The notes under the pieces were generated by a model. It did no database searches, was not told the DNA's origin, and worked only from the letters and a program-made list of their open reading frames with translations. Below are positions 10,433 to 21,930 of a stretch of 64,000 nucleotides of DNA, piece after piece. Every line of letters begins with the position of its first letter. Within the stretch, counting starts at the first letter, position 1. Source of the DNA: Triticum aestivum (taxonomy: Eukaryota; Streptophyta; Magnoliopsida; Poales; Poaceae); assembly GCF_018294505.1 (NCBI RefSeq), contig NC_057808.1, positions 222,659,325 to 222,723,324 of the forward strand. Direction: 5' to 3'. A program made the position numbers and the translations under genes.

Positions 10433-11643
10433 TGCAAGGGATGCTACCGGAGAAGGAGGAGGATGCGAAGCGCGTGGCCCGGCAGGCCACGGCGTACTGC
10501 ATCCAAGACGGTGAGTTATACAGGATGCGGTCGAATGACGTTTCCCTGCGTTGTATCTCAAGGGAACAGGGGAAAGAGCTGCTAGCTGACATACACAGCG
10601 GGGACTGCGGGCACCACTCCTCGTCATGAACCCTCGTCAGCAAGGCGTTCTGCAGCGGGTTCTACTGGCCTACGGCGCTCAATGACGCGACTGAGCTGGT
10701 GAAGTCCTGTGAGGCCTGTCAATTCCACGCCAAGCAGATCCATCAGCCAGCTCAGGGCCTCCAGACCATCCCACTCTCGTGGCCATTCGCGGCCTGGGGG
10801 CTGGATATCTTGGGCCCGTTCTCTCGAGCGCCTGGGGGCTACCGCTACCTCTACGTCGCCATCGACAAGTTCACCAAGTGGGCGGAGGTAGAAGCCGTCC
10901 GCACCATCCCACCCGGTTCTGCGGTCAAGTTCATCAAGGGTCTCGTAAGCCGGTTTGGGGTCCCCAACCGCATCATCACCGATAATGGCTCGCAGTTCAC
11001 TAGCAGTCTCTTCAAGATATATTGTGCTAACCTTGGAACGCAGATCTGCTACGCTTCGGTGGCACACCCCAGGAGCAATGGTCAAGCTGAACGCGCCAAC
11101 GCGGAGGTCCTGAGAGGACTCAAGACCAGGACATTCTAGAAGAAGCTCGAGGCCTGCAGCAGGGGCTGGCACGATGAGCTCCAGTCTGTGTTGTGGTCCA
11201 TCCGCACCACCGCCACCAAGCCAACAGGCGAGACCCCGTTCTTCCTCGTCTACGGAGCAGAGGCGGTTCTCCCTCACGAGGTCAAGCATCGCTCCGCGCG
11301 GGTCCTGGCGTTTGATGAGGCGCAATAGGACGCCATGCGGGGGGTGGACCTCGTGCTGGGGAAGGAATGCCGCCGTGAAGCCACGCTCTGGGCGGCAAGA
11401 TACCAGCAGGCGCTGCGGCGGTATCACTGTCGCAGCGTCTGCTCCAGGACGCTCGAGGTAGGCGACCTCGTCCTAAGGCGGGTGCTCTACAGGGAAGGGC
11501 TGCACAAGCTCTCGCCCATGTGGGAGGGCCCGTTTAGGGTCGCCCACGTCTCCAGGACTGGCGCCGTGCGCCTGGAGACGCAGGACGGGGTACCTATCCA
11601 GAACGCCTGGAACATCCAGCACCTCCGGAAGTTCTACCCATGA
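10374..11643 (+). pseudogene. pol: Integrase of element 2
   Basis: The third pol frame carries the HHCC finger (CGHH ... CEACQ, 10600-10735) and the core triad (WGLD near 10797, TDNG near 10979, QAERAN near 11085). A C-terminal domain follows, ending QHLRKFYP. Stops interrupt at 10627-10629, 11137-11139 and 11326-11328. The catalytic residues are intact, so the breaks probably came after loss of selection. The homologous integrase of element 3 has none of these stops. Confidence 0.85.
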
Positions 11644-12506
11644 AGAAAGGCTCGACGCCTGTGAAGCAAGGCCAAGTGCCTTTGAAGGTCTCCGCTCGTG
11701 ACACTCTCACGTAATAATGAGTGGGGCTGTACACGCCCCGGAGTCTTAGGAGTGCCGCCCTCGGGCCTCGGGGGCTCCCTCCCACGTCCTAGTGGCAGCA
11801 CTTAGCTCCGCGCTAGTGAGAAGACAAGAAGACTAGATTAGGTGCCGGACGCGGCTTTTCATTTGCTTTCTGTAGTTGGCTTGCCCCTCTTTAATGAAAG
11901 TTTGCTTTCTGGTGTTCCTTGTTGGTTTGGTTCCATCGCCTTTTGCCTCCGTTTCTGCTTTCGATTCCTTGTTTCGACCTATACTCTCTCTCGCATGCCT
12001 CGCGAGGGGGCCGGACAGGTGCCCTTGTGAGGGTTTTTCCTGTTTTTTACGAGGCACCCTCGTTCGAGCTCGGAAGATGGTGCACTTCTCTCAATCCATG
12101 CCCCTCGGGCACCGCGATGCGAAGCGCTGGATCATGGCCAACGGCGCCTGCGACCAGGGCTCGGAAGAACAAGAGTTTCCTAACGAATTTTTGCAGTTCC
12201 TAGATGCCTCCCAGGCCAAGGAGGCCTCGCCAGGTACTGGGAGATGCACGCTTCACGAGGCGAAAACTACTTCGAGCGCGTCAAGCTAAGTTATCTCTAC
12301 GCGCCTACATAAAACGTTGATGCTGCAACGCGACACAAGAACAATAAACATAGCATACCAACTTGGAAACCATGATTTGTTGCACGCCCCTGTGGGGCCC
12401 CATACTTGTCTCTCTCTTAATGCAGGAAGAAAAGAAAGAACGAAACAAAAGTGGCGCGTGCCCCTGCAGCAGCTCACGAGGATGGACCCATGGCGCTCTC
12501 TTGAGC
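11644..12506. other. Non-coding tail of element 2
   Basis: 863 bp between the integrase stop and the end of the antisense gene. It would be the 3' UTR of both convergent transcripts. Short frames here have no family resemblance. The corresponding stretch of element 3 is 59086-59938. Confidence 0.6.
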
Positions 12507-13279
12507 TCAGCCGGACACCTCCTCGCGCTTCACCGGGGCGCGGCGACGAGACGACCCGCTGCCACCCTCGAAGCGGGCGCGGCGATGTGGCGGCTGGTCG
12601 TAGCCGCCGCTGCTGGAGTTGTCGCCGGAGGGAGAATCGCCGTAGCTGGGCGAGCAGCGGCCAGCGCCGAAGGCAAGACCACCCTCACCCTCGTCTTGAC
12701 CGTCGCCAAGGCCAAGCACCTCGCCGCCGTCGTTGTCCTCGGGGCAGCACCCACCGCGGCGGCCGTCTTCTCTGAACACCCTCACGTAGAGGGTCGCGTT
12801 GCCGTCGTACTTAAAGTGGAGGGTGCACCGCCTGCCCAGGCCACGTGTGCGGGCAAACATCTGCCAGCCGCGAGCCAAGGCTGCGTTGCCCGCGACAGAG
12901 ACCTCGACCGTGACCCATGAAGCCTTGCTGCAACAGTCGTCCGCCTACAGCCAGAGCCCGCCTGGACCCGTGGCCGGTAGCTCGCCGGCGAAGAAGCGTG
13001 GGAGCTGAAGCCAGGTGCCGGCCGGGTTCTCCGACCACACGACGAACTCCGGCAACACCTCCGCTGAGTGGAAGCATGGCCGAGGAGGTCGTGCGACCAT
13101 GGCGCGCCTCCCTTCATCGACGGGGCTGCCACTACCTGGGCGACTCCCACCACGTGAAGAGGCGCCGTCGTGGTGTGCTTGCGGGGACGGCCGCGCCCCC
13201 TCTTGGGCGGCGGAGAGCTGGGCCCCTCCTGGCGGGCCTTCCCCTTCTCTGTAGCCGAGAACCTCTTCGTAGGCGCCAT
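12507..13279 (-). pseudogene. Antisense gene: AT-hook plus B3-like DNA-binding protein
   Basis: Read on the minus strand from ATG 13279: MAPTKRFSATEKGKA, then an AT-hook (KRGRGRPRK), then, after a frameshift between about 13200 and 13060, a region resembling a plant B3 domain. Its landmarks are VLPEFVVWSE, WLQLPRFFAGEL, WVTVEVSV, GWQMFARTRGLG, LHFKYDGNATLYVRVF. A TAG stop at 12943-12945 interrupts the domain. An acidic, glycine/serine-rich tail ends KREEVSG. B3 domains bind DNA in plant transcription factors; the spacing of GWQxF, the FxYDGN strand and the final VRVF is REM-like. Element 3 carries the same gene. The assignment is by eye, without a profile search. A TATA box lies 83 bp upstream of the ATG. 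Confidence 0.65.
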
Positions 13280-13361
13280 GGGAGTCGCTACTAGCAATGA
13301 AGCGAGGAAGGAGAAGCGAGTGGAGCAGGAAGAGATGAGCGACGGGGGCTTCGCCCCTCCT

Positions 13362-13370
13362 CATTTATAG
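13362..13370 (-). promoter_or_regulatory. TATA box of antisense B3-like gene (element 2)
   Basis: TATAAATGA on the minus strand lies about 85-90 bp before the ATG. The same box, distance and flank (GGTTGGCCTTCT) recur in element 3 at 58245. Confidence 0.65.
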
Positions 13371-13597
13371 TGGGAGAAGGCCAACCGGCGATCCCCACGA
13401 TCACAGGTAATGATGATTTCTCTCTGCATGCAGCAGGGACTCGTCAAGTCGGGCAGTTGCCGAGGCAGCGTGGGGAAGCAGAGACGCCCACATCCAATCA
13501 ATCGCCACGCGTCAGGCAAGGCCGCAGGCTGTTGGGGCCCGCGGTGCTCCGCACTTGCCCTTTGGCTTCGCGTCGAAGCCAAGTCCGAGCATGCCTT

Positions 13598-13612
13598 GGG
13601 CCCGGGGGCTAC
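13598..13612 (+). other. Polypurine tract of element 2
   Basis: GGGCCCGGGGGCTAC immediately precedes the LTR's TGTCGG. Element 3 has the same tract beside its LTR. Confidence 0.65.
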
Positions 13613-14495
13613 TGTCGGTGTCCTAGGAACGGGGGTCCCCAGACTTGCCTGCCTGCGGCCCATGGCGTGGCTCCACCAGCGGCCCTGTACGGCCCATCTT
13701 CACCAGCAAACACTCACGACATTGGCGAGGGGCCAAGCCTCGCGAGGCGGACGACACAAGACCTCCTCAGGGATGGCCTCACCAGACCGGCTCGTGAGGG
13801 GTGGAGAGGTCAAGGCAAGGGACACCTCACGAGGTTCCTGTGACGCAAGCCATGACGACGGGAGCCAGGCAGGCACCAGCGCGTGAGTGTCCTCGTTTCC
13901 TCTTTGGTGCTAAAGAGGCAAGCGTGGGCGAGGAGTCCCAAGGCCTCAAGCAAAGGTTTCCATATCGGTGCAACGAGACCAAGACTAGCAGGACGACAGG
14001 ACGAAGGTCACCGTGAAGCCCAAGACGGCGTCACCACCAGAGCCTTTGGCAGGCGAAGACCACCTTTAGTCAGGATAACTTGTACTAGTTGTCCCCCTTC
14101 AAATTTGGCCTTTGTTGGATCCCTTCCCGCTCAATATTTGGGGAGAGGACCAAGGCCTCTATAAATAGGACTAACCACCACCATAGGGGGACGGATCATT
14201 CAGATCATCCTCAACCACACAAGCTCACCAAGCATAAGAACACCTCTCCTCAGGAGGCTGTTCTTCCCTTGTAACTATTCATCCTCAGCCCAAGAGGCAA
14301 TCCACCACACCACACTGGAGTAGGGTATCACCACATCGGTGGCCCGAACCAGTATAAACTCTTGTGTCTCTCGTTCTTTGGGTCCGTCGAGCTAGGCCTT
14401 GCGATAGTTGCGAGAGCGATCTAGGGAGAGAGAGATCTTTGTGCGCACCCCAGTGTTCGCACCTCAAGGGTTTTGCCGGTACCCGAAATCCGACA
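13613..14495 (+). repeat. 3' LTR of element 2
   Basis: 883 bp, starting TGTCGGTGTCCTAGG and ending AATCCGACA, with a TATAAATA box at 14160-14167. Length and ends match element 3's LTR (886 bp). It joins copy A's gag without a gap, which marks an insertion end; the candidate duplication is the following GCCAC. Confidence 0.88.
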
Positions 14496-14519
14496 GCCAC
14501 CTCCACGTACGATATATAT

Positions 14520-16300
14520 ATGGTGGATACATCCAAAGACGGCGGCGATGACGGTGGTAAGGATCCAGTCAAGGACAATAACGCTGATAAACCACCGAAG
14601 CGGCGGCATCAGCGGCGCCGTTCAAAATCACGTCGTGACAAAGAAAGCAATACCTGCACCAGAGAAAATAATACTCCGGAGAACGCCGAAAACCAAGACG
14701 CCCTCATCGAACCAGCTTCCGAACAGGAAGATAGGGAGGAAGGGCAGAGTAATCTCGACGAGCCAGTTGGGAATGATGACTCGGAGGACAGCAGTTATAT
14801 GCCACCCTCCGAAGACGAAATAAGCCTCGGCAACGAAGACTTCATCATGCCAGAAGAACCCCTCGAGCAAGAACGCTTTAAGCAACAGCTCATCGCAACT
14901 GCGAGGAGCCTGAAAAGGAAGCAGCAACGGCTTCAAGCTGAACAGGATACACTCAACGACAGATGGACCGAGGTCCTAGCAGCTGAGTACGGCCTTGAGC
15001 GCCCCGCAAAAAGCTACCCAAAGTGCAAGCTGCTACCCCAATTCGTCATCGAGGCGCGCGAGCCAATAGCACCAGCGCATAACACAGCTGATAAACCAGA
15101 CCGGCCACCGTATGGCCGCGACAAAACGGCTACATAAGCCAAACACCAGTCCACATTACCCCGCCATAAAGGAAGGGAGACAGTGGCCCAGGATTACACC
15201 TATGACCTACGGCAGGACCTGGACGCTAGGGCAGGCCTGGCCAGAACAATTTATGGGTCAAAGGGACGTGCCCTAACACAAGAGGACGGCTATCAGGCCC
15301 GGCGCGACCAACACAACCTCCCTTGGGGCGAAAACCACATAGGGACGTCCGCCGAACTCCGCCGAGACGCCTCCCGCTACAGAGGCGCCGCTCACCCCTT
15401 ATGCTTCACCGATGAGGTAATGGAGCACGAATTCCTGGAAGGGTTTAAACCCATGAATATCGAATCATACGATGGAACAACAGATCCCGCAGTATGGATT
15501 GAAGATTTTCTTCTCATATCCACATGGCCCACGGTGATGATCTCCACGCCATCAAATACCTCCCACTAAAACTATAGGGACCAGCGCGGCACTGGCTAAA
15601 CAGCCTCCTAGAGAACTCCATTGGCAGCTGGGAAGACTTGGAAGACGCCTTCCACGATAACTTCCAAGGTACATATGTCCGGCCACCAGATGCGATGACC
15701 TAAGTCACATCATCCAGCAGCCCGGGGAGTCAGCCAGAAGCTCTGGACTAGGTTCTTAATTAAAAAGAACCAAATTGTCGATTGTCCGGACGCCGAAGCC
15801 CTCGCGGCCTTTAAACATAGTGTCCGAGATGAGTGGCTTGCCCGCCACCTCGGTCAAGAAAAACCAAAATCCAAGGTAGCCCTCACAACACTCATGACCC
15901 GCTTTTGTGCGGGAGAAGACAACTGGCTCGCTCGTAGAAACAACATCACCCGTGATCTGGGCACTTCCGAAGTTCAAGACGGCAACGGCAAGCCACGACA
16001 CAATAAACACAAGCGTCGAAATAATAATGAAGGAACGCAAGACACGGCGGTCAACGCCGGATTCAGCGGCTCCAGACCCGGTTAACGGAAAAAGACATTC
16101 AAGGCAAACAGAGACGGACCATCCAATTTAGACAAGATACTGGATCGGCCCTGCTAGATTTATGGCACCCCTGATAAACCAGCCAATCATACCAACAGAA
16201 GCTGTTGGGTCTTTAAACAAGCCGGCAAGCTTAATGCCGAACACAAGGGGAAGGGGCCGCCCAGTGACAGCGATGACGAAGAGACTCGCCAACCGAACAC
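14520..16300 (+). pseudogene. gag: Gag of copy A, decayed
   Basis: An acidic and lysine/arginine-rich N-terminal part starts near MVDTSKDGG. The capsid-like Gypsy gag core follows (SYDGTTDPAVWIEDFLL near 15465, then ARHWLNSL, FQGTYVRPPD, DEWLARHLGQEKP). Stops occur at 15135-15137, and several frameshifts occur after 15520. A zinc-knuckle-like segment (IYGTPDKPANHTNRSC) is near 16155-16200, with the first Cys altered here; copy B keeps it as CX2HX8HX4C. Gag would package element RNA. This copy cannot make it intact. Confidence 0.75.
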
Positions 16301-16343
16301 TGGGGGTCAGAAGCAATCTCCCCCCAAAATAAAAACAGTAAAC

Positions 16344-17036
16344 ATGGTATACATGACGCACATCCCTATAGGGGAGCACAAGCGCGCACTACGGGACGCC
16401 TACGCCATAGAGCCGGTCGCCCCAAAATTTAGCCAATGGGCGGCATGCCCAATCACTTTTGATCGCAAGGACCACCCAGCCAGTATCCGTCACGAAGGTT
16501 CGGCAGCTCTGGTCCTCGACCCAATTATCGATGGTTTCCATCTAATGAAAGTCCTTATGGACGGCGGCAATAGCCTTAATCTACTTCACCAGGACACTAT
16601 CCGCAAAATGGGCATTGATCCTTCAAGAATCAAGCCCACCACAACTACCTTCAAGGGAGCAGTACCCGGCGTAGAAGATCACTGCACGGGCTCAATTACA
16701 TTGGAAGTGGTTTTCGGTTCGCCGAACAACTTTCGAAGTGAAGGCTTGACCTTCGATATTGTCCCGTTCCGCAGTTGCTACCATGCACTGCTTGGGCGTA
16801 CCGCTTTTCCTCGTTTTAATGCGGTCCCACACTACGCCTATCTAAAGCTTAAGATGCCCGGTCCACGTGGCGTCATCACGATAAACGGACATACGGAACG
16901 CTCCCTCCGTACAGAGGAGCATACTATTGCTACTGCAGCCGAAGTACAAAGCGGCCTCGTCAAGCCGCGTATCTCATCGGCCATCAAGTCGCCGGTCTCT
17001 ATTAAACAGGACCAATCAATCTCAGAGCTGGATTAG
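16344..17036 (+). pseudogene. pro: Aspartic protease domain of copy A
   Basis: This 230-residue frame is the protease that follows gag. The active-site motif is VLMDGGNSLNLL near 16555-16590, where copies B and C read DGGSSLNL. Downstream are the flap-like VVFGSPNNF and the second hydrophobic HALLGRTAF. The frame ends SELD and no RT follows. The upstream part of the polyprotein is broken, so the domain is classed as part of a dead gene although this stretch itself is open. Confidence 0.75.
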
Positions 17037-18260
17037 CAGTTCGGTCTCCGTCGTTCGCCTCATATAGCCGCGAAGTTTGTACCGCACATACATAATTATG
17101 CACTTAAAATACCATGGTCATCGGTGGAGGCACAATGCGGACAGCCCTACAATGCGGTCCACACTCCCATAGCCTTTTTCCTTTTGCTAACTATTTTTTA
17201 TCTTTTACCACAGGTGACTCAAAGCCTGGTCATCTTATGGACTCTCTCTGAGTTCGGCTTCATATAAATAACCAAAGGCTATTCCTGCTAAGGAGTCCCT
17301 TCGCCGAGGCAAGGCAGCGCACACGTGCGACAGGAGGTCCAAATGATTTTTTGTAGACCGCACTCTTCATTTCAAACCTATAAAGTGCCTTCTTCCTCAG
17401 CCTTCGACCCCCGGCATGTCAAATAGCTCGGATAGTGGCGTTATAATCTGTAAGATTGTGTTTGACGTGTCATAATCAGATTCCAGTGAACATAATCCGT
17501 ATTCAGTATTCGCTTTTTCTAAGAACTGAATTTTGCTTCTTCGGTTGTTTCACGCACGCACCTCGGCACAAATTGCCAGGGGCTCGATATGGCAACATAT
17601 GAGTTGCCGACAAGTCCGAACAGCTTTATAGCACACTTCGGCGTCACGAGTTTGGCCTTATATGCATCAGCTCCGAATCATGTCTTTGGTCAATAGTTGG
17701 GTTGCCCGGCTCCTGTGCTTACTACCTTACGTTCCGTCCTATCGGCTAGGGTAGTAAAGGGAGAACTACTGCGATTGTGTTTCCGGTTCATCTGGTCAAG
17801 CACCTCAGTAGAGAAAGCCGAAAACTGACTGTCATGATGCGGCGAGAGTTGGTCAACCACTCGATGACTTATCAGAATCTTTCGCGATTCCTTCCGTATT
17901 ACACGAAGGACCGTACTTCTGGTCACCTATGTAACACACCCTATTCAGATAACCGCGCACATACCAGGGGCTATATCGTAGACCCACCATCAAACTCCTA
18001 TGGCTATGTGGAAATGTTAAAGCCCTATAGTCTTATTGCCTAGTTTGCCGCATTGACACCTCCTTCACGGACCAAGACGTTGGGTCAAGAGTGGTGCTTT
18101 TCCGAACACCCCCGTATTATATGCGAGGGGGCTGAAGCCGACGACTGGTAAACTTTCAGATTATACAAAAAACGGCCGCACAGGAGGAACCAAAACTTTC
18201 AGGCAAAAGTATGAAAAACACAGCCTTAATATATCATTGTTTTTACAAATTCCGGTACAT
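17037..18260. other. Non-coding interval of copy A with conserved block
   Basis: 1.2 kb between protease and the antisense gene. It has no credible frame. A block at about 17669-17864 is strikingly preserved in copies B (about 38217-38408) and C (about 47106-47302). It includes a short hairpin, GTAGT and ACTAC around a 9-base loop at 17751-17769. This interval is the shared 3' region of two convergent transcripts. Confidence 0.55.
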
Positions 18261-21200
18261 TCACTCGAATATCATATCCTTCGAGCACTGACCCTCTATC
18301 AAGCGGGCGCCCTCTAGGACATCCTTGAAATAATGCTCTGGCGTGCGATAGTCCTTGCCCCTGGGTGGACTCTTTGCTGCAATATCGGTGGCCTTCATCT
18401 TCGCCCAGTACGTCTTGACGCGGGCAAAGGCCATCCGTGCACCTTCAATGCACGTTGACCGCTTAACGGCGTCGATACGCGGCACCACATCAACAAGTCG
18501 CTGCACCAAACTAAAATAACTATTCGGAATTGGCTCAGTCGGCCACAACCGGACCACGACGTCCTTCATGGCAGATCCGGACATCTTGTGGAGCTCGGCC
18601 CACTGGGCCATCTGTTCGTTCAGCAACAGCGGACGCTTTGGCATGCTGAATTGCGACCAGAAAAGCATCTCCGTTGCATGTCCTTCTTGCGCTTGGAAAA
18701 ACTGCGCCGCATCAGAGACACTCTTCGGCAAGTCCAAGAATGCGTCTGGAGAACTCCACATTTGATTAAGCGGGGCATACTTCAGACCGCCGAATTTAGT
18801 CTGTAATAAGAAGGGCTTACCGGCCGCTATCTCCCCAGCTTGTCGGATCTCCTCCCGAGCCGCTCTAGACTCAGACCGTGCTTCTCTCGCCTCTTGTAAG
18901 GCCTTGTCGAGATCGGCCGTTTTGGCTTTGTTATCCTTCTTGAGGAATTCGCATCGGACAGTGGCATCCTTTAGCTCGCGCACCATGGTAGATATTCTCT
19001 CCTCGCACTAGCGCCGAGCAGCCTGTTCGGCCTTTAACTCAGCAGCTGCCTTCTTGACAGTCGCATTACTCGTCCAGGCCTGTTCCTTGGCCCAGGCGAG
19101 CCCAGCCCGAAGGGTCTCAACCGCGGTAGCACTATCTGCAGTTATGCATATCTTAGTATATGATTCTCAGCTTCGTGCTCATATTATTATAAATACATAT
19201 ACTGACCGCTCCAAAACATACCTTGCGCCTCGTCGAGCCGCCTGTTAATAAGCGTGATGTCAGCATCCACCACATCAAGTTTCTGCTTCAGACCTGCAAC
19301 CTCTGTAGCGTGGGCAGTCGCCATGGATGTAACAGCCTGTGTTCCAATTAATTAGATTATTTCCTGGGCATATCTTTTTTGATCCTCTGATCGCCTCCCT
19401 TTGGACGCCAACCAGAGTCTCAGGGGCTACTATCTATACACAGGTGCATTTTGCACGAAGAGTGCAATTGAAGATATTACATTGCATACCTCGAAGCCTC
19501 TTAGCAGGCCCATGAAGGCTTCATTCAATCCGCTTCTCGCGGACAGAATCCTCTCAACTACCGTACCCATTAAGGTACGATGTTCCTCTGAGACGGACGC
19601 ATGTTGCAACATGTCCATCAATGTATCCGGTGCCTCCGGATTCCTGGAAGCGGCGGCGGGAGTACGGACACCCTTCGAAGGGATATGTTTACACGACCTT
19701 AGAGTCGTCTCCGGCTGTAAACCGGATAGTCCGGGGCCTTTATTGTTGGTTCCCTTAGGGGCCGCACGCCCCGGACCCTGGACTACCGAAGTATCACCTT
19801 CGGGCATGGTCTTCATTGTTCCTCTCACCACTTGTTGATCGTGAGAGATCCTCCGGGACGACACCTCGAAGTCGTCCGCCCTATTGGGCGAGGAGGTCTG
19901 TGGAGGCGTCTCGATTTCCATCATCTCCGGAAGAAGATCTCCCGAGGAGGAGGACTGTTGCAGAAGACTGCGTGCCGGACTGCAAACATATATTTTAGAT
20001 GCTACCCTTGTAACCGGAAAGGAACGGGATATGTTTAGGATACCCTTGTTCACTTACAATTCGGCTAAGGGCTTGTCCTTACGGAGGAACTGCGTGACAA
20101 CATCGTCTTCCGAACCTGAACCGCCTGAAAGGGACATCTTCCCTCGCTTAGGAGCCTTTACCTCCAAATCTTCAGAGGCGGTCCTTTTCTTCCCATGGGG
20201 AGAAGGGATGTCAGCTTCTCCTTCTCTTTTATCTTCGGAAGAGGGGGTTCCAATCTCCCCGGACATAGTGTCTGGTGTACCTTTAGAATGGAGGCCGCCT
20301 TTGGCTTTCTTGCTCTCCTCCTTGTCCTCCTTCGCCGGCACTTGATATGGCGTCGGGGCCAGCATCCTTGTTAACACGGGATCAGCTGAGTCTTCAGGAA
20401 AGGGAGCCGAACACCTAATTTGTTCCGCCTTCTGTATCCAGCCCTGTCCGAAGATTGCTTTCTCAGTATATTATTACATGATATTTAACTAAGTTGTGTT
20501 CGGGAGTCGAGTGCTTACCGAGGTATCCGGATGATTGCAATCGAGGCCGATGTCCTCGGAGGTATCCGACCACTGTTTTCGTGTCCCGAATAATAACTTC
20601 CACATTCCTCTATGCGTCGTGCCGAAGAAGTGCTGAAGGGTCTGTGGTCCTTCCGGATTGAACTCCCACATGCGGAGGAGCCGTCGCTGGCATGGCAGGA
20701 CCCGGCGGACTAGCATTACCTGGATTACATTGATGAGGCTGGTGTCCTTTTCGAGGAGGCTCCGGATGCGGCTTTGTAGCGTCTGCACTTCGTCAATTGA
20801 TCCCCAGTCCAGCCCTTTATTAATCCATGATGCGAGCCGTAATGGAGGGCCAGATCGGAACGTGGGTGTAGCTACCCACTTGGTACCACGGGGTTCAGTG
20901 ATGTAAAACCACTCCCGCTGCCATAGGTTGGAAGTTTCCGTGAAAGAGCCTTTTGGCCACAGAGTATTGGTGAGCTTTCCCATCGTAGCACCACCACACT
21001 CCGCTTGCTTCCCCTCGATTACCTTCAGCTTCACATTAAAGGTCTTGAGCCATAAGCCGAAGTGTGGGGGAATGCAGAGAAAGGCCTCGCACATGACAAT
21101 GAACGCCGAGATGTGAAGAAAGGAGTCTGGAGCTAGATCATGAAAATCTAGCCCGTAATAGAACATGAGTCCGTGAACAAAGGGATGGAGAGCGAACCCT

Positions 21201-21388
21201 AGTCCCCAGAGGAAGTGGGAGATGAATACGACCCTCTCGCCGGATTTGGGAGTAGGAATAACCTGCCCTTTAGTTGGGAGCCTGTGGAGGATTTCCGCGG
21301 TCAGGTATCTTGCCGCCCGGAGCTTCGCGATATCCTCCTCTGTGACAGAGGAGGCCACCCACCGGCCTTGAGGGCTGGGTCCGGACAT
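18261..21388 (-). pseudogene. Five-exon antisense gene of copy A
   Basis: On the minus strand the exons are 21388-20519 (870 bp), 20444-20058, 19979-19490, 19336-19222 (115 bp) and 19135-18261, each flanked by GT and AG. Intron phases are 0, 2, 0, 1. Exon 1 (MSGPSPQG start) carries the gypsy-type-transposon domain: GERVVFISHF, HGLMFYYGLDFHDLAP, WFYITEPRG, VQVMLVRRVLP-like strand. Exon 2 is acidic and lysine-rich. Exon 3 ends in a conserved RTLMGTVVE to GLNEAF helix. Exons 4-5 look coiled-coil, then a conserved C-terminal domain (AAQFFQAQEG, RLVDVVPRIDAVKRS, EGARLIEGQCS). A one-base T-run insertion near 20400 and a TAG at 19008-19010 break it. The unbroken gene would be about 911 residues. Function unknown. 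Confidence 0.72.
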
Positions 21389-21493
21389 GACTGGGAGGCT
21401 CGGAGCAATTAAGTTGAAACCTGGGTGCTGGAACTCGAGGTTGGACAGGTTGAGGAAGAGGTAGGCGTAGAGGAGAAATACGGGTCTGTGCCC

Positions 21494-21500
21494 CTTTATA
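21494..21500 (-). promoter_or_regulatory. TATA box of copy A antisense gene
   Basis: TATAAAG on the minus strand is about 107 bp before the ATG. Copy C has a similar box at 43441, about 118 bp upstream, and copy B a weaker CTATAAG near 34502. Confidence 0.6.
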
Positions 21501-21920
21501 AAGGCGATGAATATCAAACGCCTCCTCATGGGCCTTAAAGCCTGCCTATTCCCAAGGGATCATGCCAACGGAACGGTTGGGTTACCCATGCCCGTATTGA
21601 TGAGAATCCCGCATTAAGGGGACACGATCTCTGCTTCGACAAGACGTGCCAATAAAACCGCATCTTGAAACGTCGAGCGGGAGGCTAAAAATCGGTTCGA
21701 AATAATGACCGGGCAGGGACGTGATGTCACGCTACAAAAGTTGTCAGCAGATTGAACTTGTGAAATATTATACTCTCTGTGGTTGTGTGTGGTACTTGTT
21801 TTGCAGAACCGGCCACGTTTTCTATGTTCGAAGGATGCTTTGGGGTATTCGGAGAAGGAACCTGCCTTGCAATGCTTTAGACAATCTGCGCGCCGGACAC
21901 CTCGTCATTGAAGCCTAGTT

Positions 21921-21930
21921 CAGGGGCTAC
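21921..21930 (+). other. Polypurine tract of copy A
   Basis: CAGGGGCTAC lies immediately before the LTR's TGAGGGAG. Copy C has the same tract. Confidence 0.6.

Larger units (their letters stand above)
6469..14495 (+). mobile_element. Tat-lineage Gypsy element 2
   Basis: The element has a partial 5' LTR, primer-site leader, gag remnant, protease, RT, dual RNase H, integrase, an antisense AT-hook/B3-like gene and a complete 3' LTR. Its closest relative is element 3 (57116-64000, opposite strand). Its 5' LTR starts abruptly at the precise end of another LTR (6467), so it was probably split by that insertion rather than deleted. Its 3' LTR ends cleanly at 14495 inside the gag of copy A. Coding regions carry several stops and frameshifts, so it cannot make its own enzymes. 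Confidence 0.88.

Noticed and set aside
12317..13294. Long plus-strand GC-rich frames opposite the B3-like gene
   Set aside because: They are mirror frames of the antisense gene; the minus-strand reading has recognisable domains and a TATA box.
14495..14496. Copy A truncated by a deletion at its left edge
   Set aside because: The border coincides exactly with the terminal CA of element 2's LTR, which is an insertion border. The missing half is expected left of the window.
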